Assembly: GCF_004802635.2 (NCBI RefSeq)
Contig: NZ_CP046052.1
Coordinates: 434,001 to 498,000, forward strand
Direction of reading: 5' to 3'
Length of the DNA stretch: 64,000 nucleotides
Source: Methylocystis heyeri
GTDB lineage: Bacteria; Pseudomonadota; Alphaproteobacteria; Rhizobiales; Beijerinckiaceae
Position 1 is the stretch's first letter, and each line of letters opens with the position of its first letter. A program made the translations under genes and the position numbers. Positions 39,674 through 48,798 of this stretch are shown here, piece by piece. The notes under the pieces were generated by a model. That model searched no databases. It was not told the origin of the DNA and saw only the letters and a program-made list of their open reading frames with translations.

Positions 39674-42592
39674 ATGGACGAACAGACGAGGCCACAACTC
39701 CGCGCCTTCGCAAGCAGAGGCTCCGAGCCCGAAATCCTCTCCATCCTGCGCGAAGAGCTGGCGGAGCGCATCGCGGCGGCCTGCGAAGGCTCCGCCACGC
39801 CGGAAGCGGCCCGCGCCGCGGTGCTGGAGCTGATCCGCCTGGCGCTGGATCAGGGCAGTGCTCTGGCCCGAGCGCAGCTCGAAGCGGGCGGCAGGGGGTT
39901 GGCCTGCGCGCGCTTCCTGAGCGGGCTCGAGGACGAGCTGATCCGGGCCATTCACGGTTATGTCGTGCGCTATGTCTATGTCGCCGAAAAGCCGACGCTG
40001 AGCGAAAGGCTCACCATCGTCGCGGTCGGGGGCTACGGGCGCGGCGCCCTCGCTCCGGGGTCGGACATCGACCTGTTGTTCCTCCTGCCTTACAAGCAGA
40101 CCCCCTGGGGAGAGAGCGTCGTCGAGGCGATCCTCTATATGCTTTGGGACCTTCGCCAGAAGGTCGGCCATTCCACCCGTTCCGTCTCCGAGTGCCTGCG
40201 GCAGGCGAAGGCGGATATGACCATCCGCACCACCTTGCTGGAGGCGCGGTTCATCCTCGGCAGCGAAGAACTGTTCGTGGATCTGGTCGAGAGCTTCGAC
40301 CGCGAGATCGTGCGCGTCGACGTGCGGGAGTTCGTCACCGCAAAGCTCGACGAACGCAATGTGCGGGTGCAGCGCGCCGGCGCATCCCGATATCTGGTCG
40401 AGCCCAACGTAAAAGAAGGCAAGGGCGGTCTGCGCGATCTGCACACGCTGTTCTGGATCGCAAAATATGTCTACCGCGTGCGCGAGGCCAGAGAACTCGT
40501 CGCCGCCGGCCTGTTCACCTCGGCCGAATACAGCCTGTTCGAGCGCTGCGACGAATATCTCTGGCGCGTGCGCTGCCATCTTCATTTTGCGACGGGACGC
40601 GCGGAAGAACGGCTTTCCTTCGACATTCAGCCGACGATGGCGGTGCGGCTCGGCTATCACGACCGCGGCGGGCTGTCCCGGGTCGAGCGGTTCATGAAAC
40701 ATTACTTTCTGGTCGCCAAGGACGTGGGAGACCTGACCGCTATCGTATGCGCGGCGCTGGAGGAGCGGCAGGCGAAACCGCGCGCGATATTCGACCGCCT
40801 GATCGGTCGCCTGAAGACCCGTCCGAAGAAGCAGCTTTCCGGCGATTTCGTCATCGACCACGATCGCGTGAGCGTCCGCCACGAAGACGCATTGGCGCGC
40901 GATCCGGTCAATATCATTCGTCTTTTCTGGACCGCCGACCGCTTCAGCCTGCCGCTCCACCCCGACGCCTTGCGGGCGGTGACGCGGAACCTGCGCCGGA
41001 TCGATTCCGAGCTGAGAGCCAATCCGGAGGCCAACCGGCTGTTTCTGGAGCTGCTGCTTTCGCGCAATATGACCGAGACCGTCCTGCGGCGAATGAACGA
41101 GACCGGCGCGCTCGGGCGGTTCATTCCCGATTTCGGCAGGATCGTCGCGATGATGCAGTTCAACATGTATCATCACTATACGGTCGACGAGCATCTGCTG
41201 AGGGCCGTCGGCGCGCTGGTCGATCTCGAGGCCGGAACCCGTCCCGAGCATCAGCATCTCGTGATGGATATTCTGCCGACCATCGTCAACCGCAAGGTTC
41301 TTTATCTCGGGCTGCTGCTGCACGACATCGCCAAGGGCCGCAAGGAAGATCATTCGGCGGCCGGGAAGAAAGTGGCTCTGAGCCTTTGTCCAAGGCTCGG
41401 ATTCACGCCCGGCGAGACCGAAACCGTCGGCTGGCTGGTCGAACAGCATCTGCTGATGTCGAGCGTGGCGCAGAGCCGCGATCTGACCGATCCGAGGACG
41501 ATCGAGAATTTCGCCGCCGTCGTGCAGACCATCGAGCGGCTCAAAATGCTGTTCGTCCTGACGGTCTGCGACATCAGCGCGGTCGGCCCGGGCGTGCTGG
41601 ACGCATGGAAATCCCAGTTGCTGCGCGCGCTGTATTGGGAAACGGAAGTCGTGCTCGGCGGCGGCCACTCCGCGGTCGATCGAAAGAGCCGCGTCGTGGC
41701 GGCGAGGGATCAGATGCTGGCGGCGCTGAAAGCGCCCCGCGACGGCGGCGACTGCCTATGGAACGAGCAAAACTGGACCGAAGAGGAGTTCGAATCCTAC
41801 GCCAGGAGGCACTATCCCGCCTATTGGCTCAAGATGGACGTGCAACATAAGATTCGTCACGCCGAACTGCTTCGCTCCATCGCCCAATCGCATGCGCCGC
41901 TGGTGGTCGCGGTCGATCTCGACCAGCACAGGGGAGCCGTGGAGCTGACGGTGATCGCTCAGGACCACCGCCGGCTGCTTTCCACGATCGCCGGCGCCTG
42001 CGCCGCCTGCGGCGCGAATATCGTCGACGCCCATATCTTCACCACTGCGGACGGCCTGGCGCTCGACACCATACTGTGTTCGCGGGCCTTCACCCTGGAC
42101 GACGACGAACTGCGGCGCGGCAATCGGATCGCGGAGTTTCTGAAGAAAGCGCTGCGGGGCGATGTCGTCATCTCCGAAGCCATCAAGGCGCGCAGCGGAA
42201 AGCTTTCGCAGCCCACGGCTTTTTCGGTGGCTCCCGAAGTCGTCATCGACAACAGTCTCTCGCACGATTGCACCGTGGTCGAGGTTTCCGGCCTCGATCG
42301 CGAAGGCCTGCTGTTCGAACTGACCAGCGTCATCTCCCGCCTCAATCTCAATATCGTCTCTGCTCACATCACCACCTTCGGCGAGCGCGCCGTCGACGTC
42401 ATGTATGTGAAGGATCTGACGGGAGAAAAAATCCTCCTGCCGTCGCGCCAGGCGGCGATAAGGAAGCAATTGCTCGAGATTTTCTCCAACGGCGGCGAGA
42501 AAGAGAAAAAGGCGTCGGGCCGTCCGCAAAAATCGCCCGAGGCCGGCGGCTCGCGGGCGGGGGACGGGGGCAAGGAACTCCCGCCGACTTGA
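39674..42592 (+). CDS. glnD: Bifunctional uridylyltransferase/uridylyl-removing enzyme GlnD
   Basis: 972 residues from the ATG at 39674; a TTG 12 bases upstream is the alternative, as neither has an ideal ribosome site. GlnD is the nitrogen-status sensor that uridylylates PII proteins at low glutamine and removes UMP at high glutamine. Domains: nucleotidyltransferase with VGGYGRGALAPGSDIDLLF near 115-135; HD hydrolase with HHYTVDEHLL and LLLHDIAKGRKEDHS near 500-560; two C-terminal ACT domains near 745-930 (VTVIAQDHRRLLSTIAG, VSGLDREGLLFELTSVI) that bind glutamine. The tail is Lys/Gly-rich. grpE starts 52 bases downstream. Confidence 0.95.
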   Translation: MDEQTRPQLRAFASRGSEPEILSILREELAERIAAACEGSATPEAARAAVLELIRLALDQGSALARAQLEAGGRGLACARFLSGLEDELIRAIHGYVVRYVYVAEKPTLSERLTIVAVGGYGRGALAPGSDIDLLFLLPYKQTPWGESVVEAILYMLWDLRQKVGHSTRSVSECLRQAKADMTIRTTLLEARFILGSEELFVDLVESFDREIVRVDVREFVTAKLDERNVRVQRAGASRYLVEPNVKEGKGGLRDLHTLFWIAKYVYRVREARELVAAGLFTSAEYSLFERCDEYLWRVRCHLHFATGRAEERLSFDIQPTMAVRLGYHDRGGLSRVERFMKHYFLVAKDVGDLTAIVCAALEERQAKPRAIFDRLIGRLKTRPKKQLSGDFVIDHDRVSVRHEDALARDPVNIIRLFWTADRFSLPLHPDALRAVTRNLRRIDSELRANPEANRLFLELLLSRNMTETVLRRMNETGALGRFIPDFGRIVAMMQFNMYHHYTVDEHLLRAVGALVDLEAGTRPEHQHLVMDILPTIVNRKVLYLGLLLHDIAKGRKEDHSAAGKKVALSLCPRLGFTPGETETVGWLVEQHLLMSSVAQSRDLTDPRTIENFAAVVQTIERLKMLFVLTVCDISAVGPGVLDAWKSQLLRALYWETEVVLGGGHSAVDRKSRVVAARDQMLAALKAPRDGGDCLWNEQNWTEEEFESYARRHYPAYWLKMDVQHKIRHAELLRSIAQSHAPLVVAVDLDQHRGAVELTVIAQDHRRLLSTIAGACAACGANIVDAHIFTTADGLALDTILCSRAFTLDDDELRRGNRIAEFLKKALRGDVVISEAIKARSGKLSQPTAFSVAPEVVIDNSLSHDCTVVEVSGLDREGLLFELTSVISRLNLNIVSAHITTFGERAVDVMYVKDLTGEKILLPSRQAAIRKQLLEIFSNGGEKEKKASGRPQKSPEAGGSRAGDGGKELPPT

Positions 42593-42644
42593 TTTCTCGC
42601 GCGCGAGCCCTGATATCGGAGCAAAAGAGCAACTGGACCAGGTC

Positions 42645-43238
42645 ATGATCGAGCAGAACGAAAACGAGACGCCGAACGACAACCAATCGTCCGCCGCGCC
42701 CGAGGGGCAGGGGGCGGCTCCAGAGCAGGCGCAGGCGGCGCCCGCGGCCGAGCCGCAGAGCGAGCTCGAGGCGTTGCGCGCCGAGCATGGCGCGCTGAAG
42801 GACAGGCTGTTGCGCGCCCTGGCCGAAATGGAGAACCTGCGTCGCCGCACCGAGAAAGAGGTCGCTGACGCCAAGGCCTATGGGATAACCAGCTTTGCGC
42901 GCGAGGCGGTGGCGCTGGCCGACAATCTGCGCCGCGCACTCGACAGCTTCCCGGCCGAAGCGCGGACTTCGATGGAGGCCCATGTCGGCGCGCTGCTCGA
43001 AGGCGTCGAGCTGACCGAGCGGGACTTCCTGTCGCGGCTGGCGCGGTTCGGGGTCAAGAAGATCGAGGCCCAGGGCGTGCGTTTCGACCCCAATCAGCAT
43101 GAAGCGCTGTATGAAATTCCCGACGAAACCAAGCCGGCAGGCACGGTGGCGCAGGTCGTCGAGCCCGGCTATCTGATCGGCGAGCGGGTGCTTCGCCCGG
43201 CCAAGGTGGGGGTCACGCGCGGCGGGCCGAAGCAGTAA
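42645..43238 (+). CDS. grpE: Nucleotide exchange factor GrpE
   Basis: 197 residues. GrpE releases ADP from DnaK. The long N-terminal coiled coil is LEALRAEHGALKDRLLRALA, the central turn EMENLRRRTEKEVADAKAYG, and the C-terminal beta domain contains GVKKIEAQGVRFDPNQHEAL and VAQVVEPGYLIGERVLRPAK, the family signature. The first 35 residues are acidic and Pro/Ala-rich. No heat-shock hrcA gene lies upstream; glnD does instead. Confidence 0.95.
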   Translation: MIEQNENETPNDNQSSAAPEGQGAAPEQAQAAPAAEPQSELEALRAEHGALKDRLLRALAEMENLRRRTEKEVADAKAYGITSFAREAVALADNLRRALDSFPAEARTSMEAHVGALLEGVELTERDFLSRLARFGVKKIEAQGVRFDPNQHEALYEIPDETKPAGTVAQVVEPGYLIGERVLRPAKVGVTRGGPKQ

Positions 43239-43251
43239 AACGGTCTCGCCA

Positions 43252-43330
43252 TCATCGCGAGGAGCATAGCGACGTGGCGATCCAGGGGATTGGCTTAGCT
43301 CTGGATCGCTTCGCCTCCGGCTCGCGATGA
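43252..43330. repeat. Imperfect inverted repeat downstream of grpE
   Basis: TCATCGCGAGG...GCGATCCAG on the left pairs imperfectly with CTGGATCGCTTCGCC...CTCGCGATGA on the right. It is the same family as the perfect repeat at 19135-19263 and may help terminate grpE transcription. Confidence 0.6.
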
Positions 43331-43476
43331 CGCGAACCGATCAGCATGAAACGATAATTATCCAACAGATATTTGAGATTTATCAATCAGGTCGCTGCCT
43401 TTTTTGCTAATGTCCTGATTCTTGCGTGGCCATTCGATTATTTTGCCTAATTGGGTGGTTCGATATAATGCCTTCT

Positions 43477-43755
43477 ATGACACGCTCCATCGTCAAGATC
43501 ATCGACCGGTCGGATGGCCGGAGGCGAGTGCTGATAGAACGGCGCGAAGACGACCTTTTCCGATTCATCGAGCAGGCGCGGCACGATATCCCACTCGAGA
43601 TTCCGTTTTACGGGGATAGAGAGCGTTGGGCCTCCCTTGGGCCATACGGGACGATTTGCGACACGGCGGAATCTGCCGAACGAGAAGCCAGATTTACTGT
43701 CTCGTGGCTGACAACTTCGGACGTAAACCCATCTGCGGACCCAAATAAATCTTGA
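43477..43755 (+). CDS. Small hypothetical protein
   Basis: 92 residues from the ATG at 43477; an in-frame ATG at 43468 and a GTG at 43426 are alternatives. MTRSIVKIIDRSDGRRRVLI is followed by a compact core containing YGDRERWASLGPYGTICDTA, which looks like a constrained, folded small domain. No signal peptide. It stands alone between a repeat and the toxin-antitoxin module. The family is not recognised. Confidence 0.6.
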   Translation: MTRSIVKIIDRSDGRRRVLIERREDDLFRFIEQARHDIPLEIPFYGDRERWASLGPYGTICDTAESAEREARFTVSWLTTSDVNPSADPNKS

Positions 43756-43956
43756 GATTGGCAAGCTCCAAGGGAGCTGTAACAGCTAAATCTGCGCCAA
43801 ATAGCGCTCGAAAAGCCGCGCCGCTTAACCATTAAAACTACGGAAAATCATTTATCTATCGTGTGCAAAAGATAGGCGCAGAAGGCCGCTCGGTTTACTT
43901 GCTTGATCGCCCCCGAGCCGCAATGCGCTGCGGCGATTCTTGATATTACAGCGCAT

Positions 43957-44393
43957 TCAGGTGCGACGGACCGGCGATGTCGCGCCTGAATTCACCAGCG
44001 CGAGGAAGCGGTCACGGATCGTGGCGAACAGGCCCGGGGGCAGCATGCCGTAAGCTACGGTGGCGTCGTCGGCGTTGGGCAAGCGCCGCAGATCGGGGCC
44101 GGGCCAGACGAACTCATTCCATTCCGACAGCACGACCCATGACTGCGCCTCATCGAGTTGCAGACGCTGTTTGACCTTGGCGGGAATCTCGACGGCCAGG
44201 CTGGCGTGATCGGGCGCGCTATGCGTGATCGGCAGGACGAGCACGCGGGTATTGCCGCTTTCGTCAGCGCGGATGGCGGCGACGATGGCGCAGGGGCGAT
44301 CCTTTTGGCCTTCCTCGCGCCCTTCAAGATATTCGCGGCGCAAAGATAGCTGTAACGAATGACGAGGCCTGAAACCGGTTGCGGGAGCGCCAC
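43957..44393 (-). pseudogene. PemK/MazF-like toxin, frameshifted near the start
   Basis: From GTG at 44393, 7 bases after the antitoxin stop, the frame reads ALPQPVSGLVIRYSYL and then leaves the family. The homologous continuation RREYLEGREEGQKDRPCAIV to WPGPDLRRLPNADD lies one frame off and runs to 43957. One G is missing at the junction: the paralogue at 16277-16715 has YLWR where this copy has CTTTGCGC. A TTG at 44343 could start a shortened product, but that would drop the first beta strand of the MazF fold. The break differs from that in the paralogue. Confidence 0.6.
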
Positions 44394-44399
44394 GCTATC

Positions 44400-44660
44400 T
44401 CACTTCAATTCGGCGTCGAGACCCGCGAATTCGTCCGGAACCTTGGCGTTCCGCACGGCTTCGACCCATTCCTCGGGGAGTTCGCGTGTCAGGCCGACGT
44501 GGCGGTCGCGGCGCTTAAGGCGTTCCCATTCTTCCGCCGACATGATGACGAGCGAGTCGCGGCCATGCTTGGTGATGACGACCGGCTCGTGGCGCGCCTT
44601 GTCGCTCAGCGCCCCGAAGGCGGATTGAAACTCGCTGGCGGTGACGCGGGTAGGCTGCAT
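44400..44660 (-). CDS. Phd/YefM-family antitoxin
   Basis: 86 residues from the ATG at 44660, which has GGAG upstream. RVTASEFQSAFGALSDKARH and VVITKHGRDSLVIMSAEEWE are Phd/YefM-type. The C-terminal part EEWVEAVRNAKVPDEFAGLD is the toxin-binding tail. The upstream palindrome at 44676-44692 overlaps a TATAAT box on the same strand, so autorepression is likely. Only distantly similar to the antitoxin at 16720-16983. Confidence 0.87.
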   Translation of the reverse strand: MQPTRVTASEFQSAFGALSDKARHEPVVITKHGRDSLVIMSAEEWERLKRRDRHVGLTRELPEEWVEAVRNAKVPDEFAGLDAELK

Positions 44661-44675
44661 GCTCAAATCTCCAAT

Positions 44676-44692
44676 TTGGGTATTATAGCCAA
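44676..44692 (-). promoter_or_regulatory. Antitoxin promoter -10 box within an operator palindrome
   Basis: TTGGGTATTATAGCCAA is a near-perfect palindrome with 8-base arms and one mismatch. Read on the minus strand it contains TATAAT (44682-44687), correctly placed for the antitoxin gene. I see no strong -35 box. Confidence 0.5.
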
Positions 44693-44959
44693 AATAGATA
44701 GTTTTGCAGCTATTGTTAACTTTTCACTTTCAGGCGCACCTTCGGCCCTATGCGGCCTTCGGGTTCGGCGCGCATTCATTTTGCAAGAGCTCGGGCGACT
44801 TTTACGAAAATCCGCTCAAGCCTCACCTTACCAAAGTTTCATTCCGTCTCCACTGGCGTGCAAGGGCGCAGAGCCCATCTTCGTTCTCATAAGGCGGGTG
44901 CAAGCCGCCAAGCCGGTCGCCGGAACGGCGCCGTGGTCTTTTCCTGGAGACGAAGCTTC

Positions 44960-46483
44960 ATGTCGAATTCCTCCTTTGTTCATCTCCGCTCGGACAGCCT
45001 CGAGGCTCGGGGAGCCGTCGGCCGCCGGTCCCTCAAGGCGGGTCTGCTGGGCGCAGCTGCTCTGCTTGCGTTCGGCTCCGTCATATCGGTCGCGCCCATC
45101 GGAGCGGCGCGCGCGGAGGCGCCGGTGTCGCAGCCCAATGCGCCGGCTATCGGTCCGGCGTCCTTTGCGGATCTCGTGGCCAAAGTGAAAGGCGCGGTCG
45201 TGGCCATCAAGGTCAAGTCGCTGGAGGCCGGTGGCGGCGAGGGCGGCGAAATGCCGGAGATCTCGCCCGACGATCCGCTGTATTATTTCTTCAAGCGCTT
45301 CGGAGAAGTTCCCGGCGGCCATCAGCAAAAGCGCATCATGATGTCGCAGGGCTCCGGTTTCATCATCAGCGCCGACGGCTATGTGGTGACCAACAATCAC
45401 GTCGTGGAGCACGGCAGCGAGGTCGAGGTTTCGCTCGACAACGGCAAGTCGCTTCCGGCCAAGGTCATCGGCACGGACAAGCGGACGGATCTCGCGCTGC
45501 TCAAGATCAGCGACGGCGCCAATCTTCCCTATACGGAATGGTCTTCCTCCGCGCCACGCGTCGGCGATTGGGTGATCGCCGTCGGCAATCCCTTCGGCCT
45601 CGGCGGCACCGTCACGGCCGGCATCGTCTCGGCGCGCGGACGCGACATCGGCGCCGGCCCCTATGACGATTTTCTGCAGATCGACGCTCCCGTAAATCGC
45701 GGCAATTCCGGCGGGCCGCTGTTCGACAGCCATGGCGGCGTGATCGGCGTCAATACGGCGATCTATTCTCCGTCGGGAGGTTCGGTCGGCATCGGCTTTG
45801 CGATCCCCACCGAGGTCGCCAAGGACGTCATCGTCGCCCTGAAGGAGAAGGGCGCGGTCTCGCGCGGCTGGATGGGCGTGCAGATTCAGCCCGTCACCCC
45901 GGAGATTGCGGAGAGTCTCGGCCTGAAATCGACCAAGGGCGCTCTGGTCGCGCAGCCCGCCAAGGGCGGACCCGCCGAAAGCGCCGGGCTGAAAGCCGGC
46001 GACGTCGTCGTCGCGGTCGATGGGGAGAGGATCGAAACCCCGCGTGAACTGTCCCGGAAAATCGCCGCCGACGGACCCGGCAAGACCGTGGCCATCACCT
46101 ATATCCGGGGCGGCTCCGAAAAAGACGTCAAGCTAAAGCTCGGAACCCTTCCCAATGAGAAGGAAGCGCGCGCCGACGTCGAAGGAGAAAGAGGCGGCCT
46201 GTTCGGCGGGCTCGGACTGGAAGTCGCCCCGCTGTCCCAGGTGCGGCCCGGCGCCGGTGAAGGGCTTTTCGTCACCAATGTCGATCCCGACGGAGCCGCC
46301 GCGCAAAAGGGGCTGCGCCGCGGAGACGTTATCCTGGAGGCCAATGGGCAGGCGGTCGGCGATCGCGGCGATCTGTCCGCCGCCATCGACGCGGCCCGCA
46401 AGGAAGGGCGCAGGTCGGTTCTCCTGCGCGTCAAATCGGCGGAAGGAACCCGCTTCCTGGCTCTTCCGGTCGCTTCATCCTGA
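44960..46483 (+). CDS. DegP/HtrA-type periplasmic serine protease
   Basis: 507 residues from the ATG at 44960, with GGAGA 9 bases upstream; the frame is open earlier but without a family match. Signal peptide KAGLLGAAALLAFGSVISVA. The catalytic triad is visible: His in GYVVTNNHVVEHG, Asp in KRTDLALLKI, Ser in NRGNSGGPLFDS. Two PDZ domains follow, starting near WMGVQIQPVTPEIAESLGL and SQVRPGAGEGLFVTNVDPDG. It degrades or refolds misfolded envelope proteins. A two-component pair lies just downstream; whether that pair controls the protease is inference. Confidence 0.95.
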   Translation: MSNSSFVHLRSDSLEARGAVGRRSLKAGLLGAAALLAFGSVISVAPIGAARAEAPVSQPNAPAIGPASFADLVAKVKGAVVAIKVKSLEAGGGEGGEMPEISPDDPLYYFFKRFGEVPGGHQQKRIMMSQGSGFIISADGYVVTNNHVVEHGSEVEVSLDNGKSLPAKVIGTDKRTDLALLKISDGANLPYTEWSSSAPRVGDWVIAVGNPFGLGGTVTAGIVSARGRDIGAGPYDDFLQIDAPVNRGNSGGPLFDSHGGVIGVNTAIYSPSGGSVGIGFAIPTEVAKDVIVALKEKGAVSRGWMGVQIQPVTPEIAESLGLKSTKGALVAQPAKGGPAESAGLKAGDVVVAVDGERIETPRELSRKIAADGPGKTVAITYIRGGSEKDVKLKLGTLPNEKEARADVEGERGGLFGGLGLEVAPLSQVRPGAGEGLFVTNVDPDGAAAQKGLRRGDVILEANGQAVGDRGDLSAAIDAARKEGRRSVLLRVKSAEGTRFLALPVASS

Positions 46484-46497
46484 AGAAACTAAAGTAA

Positions 46498-46561
46498 TTC
46501 CCTGCTCGCTCAGCGGGGTCGCATGCTCCCCTGATATTATTTGCGACCTCTGAGCAGGGAA
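46498..46561. other. Nested inverted-repeat structure after the protease gene
   Basis: Outer arms are 46498-46507 (TTCCCTGCTC) and 46552-46561. Inner arms are 46517-46523 (GGTCGCA) and 46542-46548. A T-run is lacking on either side, so a simple terminator is not obvious. Confidence 0.55.
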
Positions 46562-46715
46562 GCGCCGGAGCCTCCGGCCCCCCATGGCTCGGCGCGGCGC
46601 AGGCCGGCTTCCCGCGAGCCGGCCTGCCGCTTTTACGCTGCAAGACCGCCCACAGAGCCAGGGCGCGGCGATCCGCGTCTTTCGAATATTAAGACAAACG
46701 AACTATATGACGATT

Positions 46716-47399
46716 ATGCGCATCTTGATTATCGAAGACGACAAGGAAGCAAGCGCCTATCTCGTGAAGGCGTTCCGGGAGCAGGGCCACGTCGCCGACC
46801 AGGCCGGGGACGGCCTGGAGGGATACGCCGCGGCGCGCGAAGGCGAGTATGACGTGCTCGTCGTTGACCGCATGCTGCCCAAGCTCGACGGCTTGTCCCT
46901 CATCTCCGGGCTCCGGGAACAGAATATCGAGACGCCGACGCTGATATTGTCGGCGCTCGGCCAGGTCGACGACAGGGTCAAGGGGTTGCGCGCCGGCGGC
47001 GACGACTATCTCGCCAAGCCTTACGCCTTTTCGGAGCTGCTGGCCCGCGTCGAGGCGCTGGCGCGCCGCAGGTCTGGCGCCCGCGGCGAGGCGACCGTTT
47101 ACCGCGTAGGCGATCTGGAGCTCGATCGGCTTTCTCACGAGGTCTCAGTCGCAGGGAAGGAGGTCGTTCTGCAGCCGCGCGAGTATCGCCTGCTGGAATA
47201 TCTGATGAAACACGCCGGGCAGGTGGTGACGCGGACGATGCTGCTGGAGAATGTGTGGGACTATCATTTCGATCCGCAGACCAACGTCATCGACGTGCAT
47301 ATTTCCCGTTTGCGCTCCAAAATCGACAAGGGCAGGGAGACGCCGCTTCTGCACACCATTCGCGGCGCTGGATATATGATCCGTGAAAGCGCTCGGTAA
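46716..47399 (+). CDS. OmpR-family response regulator
   Basis: 227 residues from the ATG at 46716, chosen because it places RILIIEDDKE at the N-terminus as in homologues; an ATG at 46707 is the alternative. The receiver has D51 as phospho-acceptor (VLVVDRMLPKLDG) and K in YLAKPYAFSELL. The DNA-binding winged helix runs from YRVGDLELDRLSHEVSVAG to VIDVHISRLRSKIDKG. The stop overlaps the kinase start by 17 bases. Together they form one two-component system. Confidence 0.94.
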   Translation: MRILIIEDDKEASAYLVKAFREQGHVADQAGDGLEGYAAAREGEYDVLVVDRMLPKLDGLSLISGLREQNIETPTLILSALGQVDDRVKGLRAGGDDYLAKPYAFSELLARVEALARRRSGARGEATVYRVGDLELDRLSHEVSVAGKEVVLQPREYRLLEYLMKHAGQVVTRTMLLENVWDYHFDPQTNVIDVHISRLRSKIDKGRETPLLHTIRGAGYMIRESAR

Positions 47400-48798
47400 G
47401 CTTTTCCGCACGACAGCCTTCAAACTGTCTTTCGCCTATCTGGTGCTGTTCTCCTTCGGCGCCTGGATGGTGCTCGGCAGCGTGGGATGGCGCGTCAGGG
47501 AGGTTCTCGACGAGCAGATCTCCCAGACCGTCGACGCCGAGATACAGGGGCTGTCGGAGCAATATTTCGAGGGCGGCGTACGGCAGCTCGCATTGGCGGT
47601 GCAAAATCGCGCCCGCGCCCCCGGCAGCTCGATCTATCTCGTGACCACCTACACGGGAGACGTGATCGCAGGCAATATTGCGGCGTCCTCCGTCATGGCG
47701 ACCGAAGCCGCGGACCTGGTCGAGACCACCTATCAAAGGAGCGGGGAGCTCGCCGACGGCAGGACCCATTTCGCCCTCGCTCGTCTATTCGTCCTGCCCG
47801 GCGGCTTCAGGGTGCTGGTCGGCCACGATATCGAAGACCATCGCGTGCTGCGCCAGATATTGGGGCACGGTCTCGGAACTTCCCTGTTCTGGCTCGTGCT
47901 GGTCGGCACGATGGGCGGATTGTTCGTCGCGAACCGGCTGATCGAGCGCGTCGATATAATGTCGGCCTCCGCGAGACGCATCATGGCCGGCGACCTCGAA
48001 CAGCGGCTGGAGGTCACGGGGGCCGGCGACGAACTCGACCGGCTGGCGGAAAACTTCAACGCGATGCTGTCGCGAATTTCCGAATTGATGGTCGGGCTCA
48101 AGGAGGTTTCGGACAATATCGCGCATGATTTGAAGACGCCGCTCACGCGCCTGCGCAACCGGGCCGACGAGGTGGTGCGCTCCGACGCGACGCCGGAGGA
48201 ATATCGCGCAGCGCTTACAGGCGTCATGGAAGAGTCCGACGGCCTCATCCGCATCTTCGACGCGCTGCTGATGATCGCGCGGGCCGAGGCCGGCTATTCG
48301 AGCGACAATATGAGCGCCGTCGACGTCGGCAGTGTCGCGAGCGACATCGCCGAGCTTTACGAGCCCGTCGCCGAAGAGAAAGGCGCAAGGCTCGAGCATG
48401 TTCTCGAACCCGGCCTCGTTGTTTTCGGCAATCGCGAGCTGCTCGGGCAGGCTATCGTCAATCTCGTCGACAACGCGATCAAATACGGCGCCGAAGGCGC
48501 GCAGCCGCTCATCGAAATCCGCGGCGTCCGCAAGGACGATTCAATCGAAATCACGATTGCGGATCACGGCCCGGGAATTCCGTCACAGGATCGCGAGAGA
48601 GTTACGGGCCGGTTCGTTCGGCTCGAGAATTCCCGCTCGCGCCCCGGTTCGGGGCTCGGCCTGTCGCTGGCCGCAGCCGTCGCCCGGCTGCATCAGGGAG
48701 CGCTGAGCATCGAGGACAATGCGCCGGGGTTGCGCGTGACGATTTCGCTGCCGAGATTCCTGCCGCCGAAAGGCGAGTCCCGGTCCGAGCGCATGTGA
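47383..48798 (+). CDS. Membrane sensor histidine kinase, partner of the OmpR-type regulator
   Basis: 471 residues. TM1 near 13-33, a periplasmic domain of about 130 residues, TM2 near 165-185, HAMP to about 238, then the H-box with H248 in SDNIAHDLKTPLTRLRNR. The ATPase domain has LVDNAIKYGAEGAQ (N box), DHGPGIPSQDRERVTGRF (G1/F) and SGLGLSLAAAVARLH (G2). It overlaps the regulator's 3' end by 17 bases. The signal is unknown. The last 35 codons overlap, in the opposite direction, the 3' end of the PAS kinase gene. Confidence 0.94.
   Translation: MKALGKLFRTTAFKLSFAYLVLFSFGAWMVLGSVGWRVREVLDEQISQTVDAEIQGLSEQYFEGGVRQLALAVQNRARAPGSSIYLVTTYTGDVIAGNIAASSVMATEAADLVETTYQRSGELADGRTHFALARLFVLPGGFRVLVGHDIEDHRVLRQILGHGLGTSLFWLVLVGTMGGLFVANRLIERVDIMSASARRIMAGDLEQRLEVTGAGDELDRLAENFNAMLSRISELMVGLKEVSDNIAHDLKTPLTRLRNRADEVVRSDATPEEYRAALTGVMEESDGLIRIFDALLMIARAEAGYSSDNMSAVDVGSVASDIAELYEPVAEEKGARLEHVLEPGLVVFGNRELLGQAIVNLVDNAIKYGAEGAQPLIEIRGVRKDDSIEITIADHGPGIPSQDRERVTGRFVRLENSRSRPGSGLGLSLAAAVARLHQGALSIEDNAPGLRVTISLPRFLPPKGESRSERM

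Noticed and set aside
38594-41668. 1024-codon open frame antisense to gshB and glnD
   Set aside because: It spans two unrelated genes and an intergenic region on the other strand, the typical sign of a codon-bias shadow.
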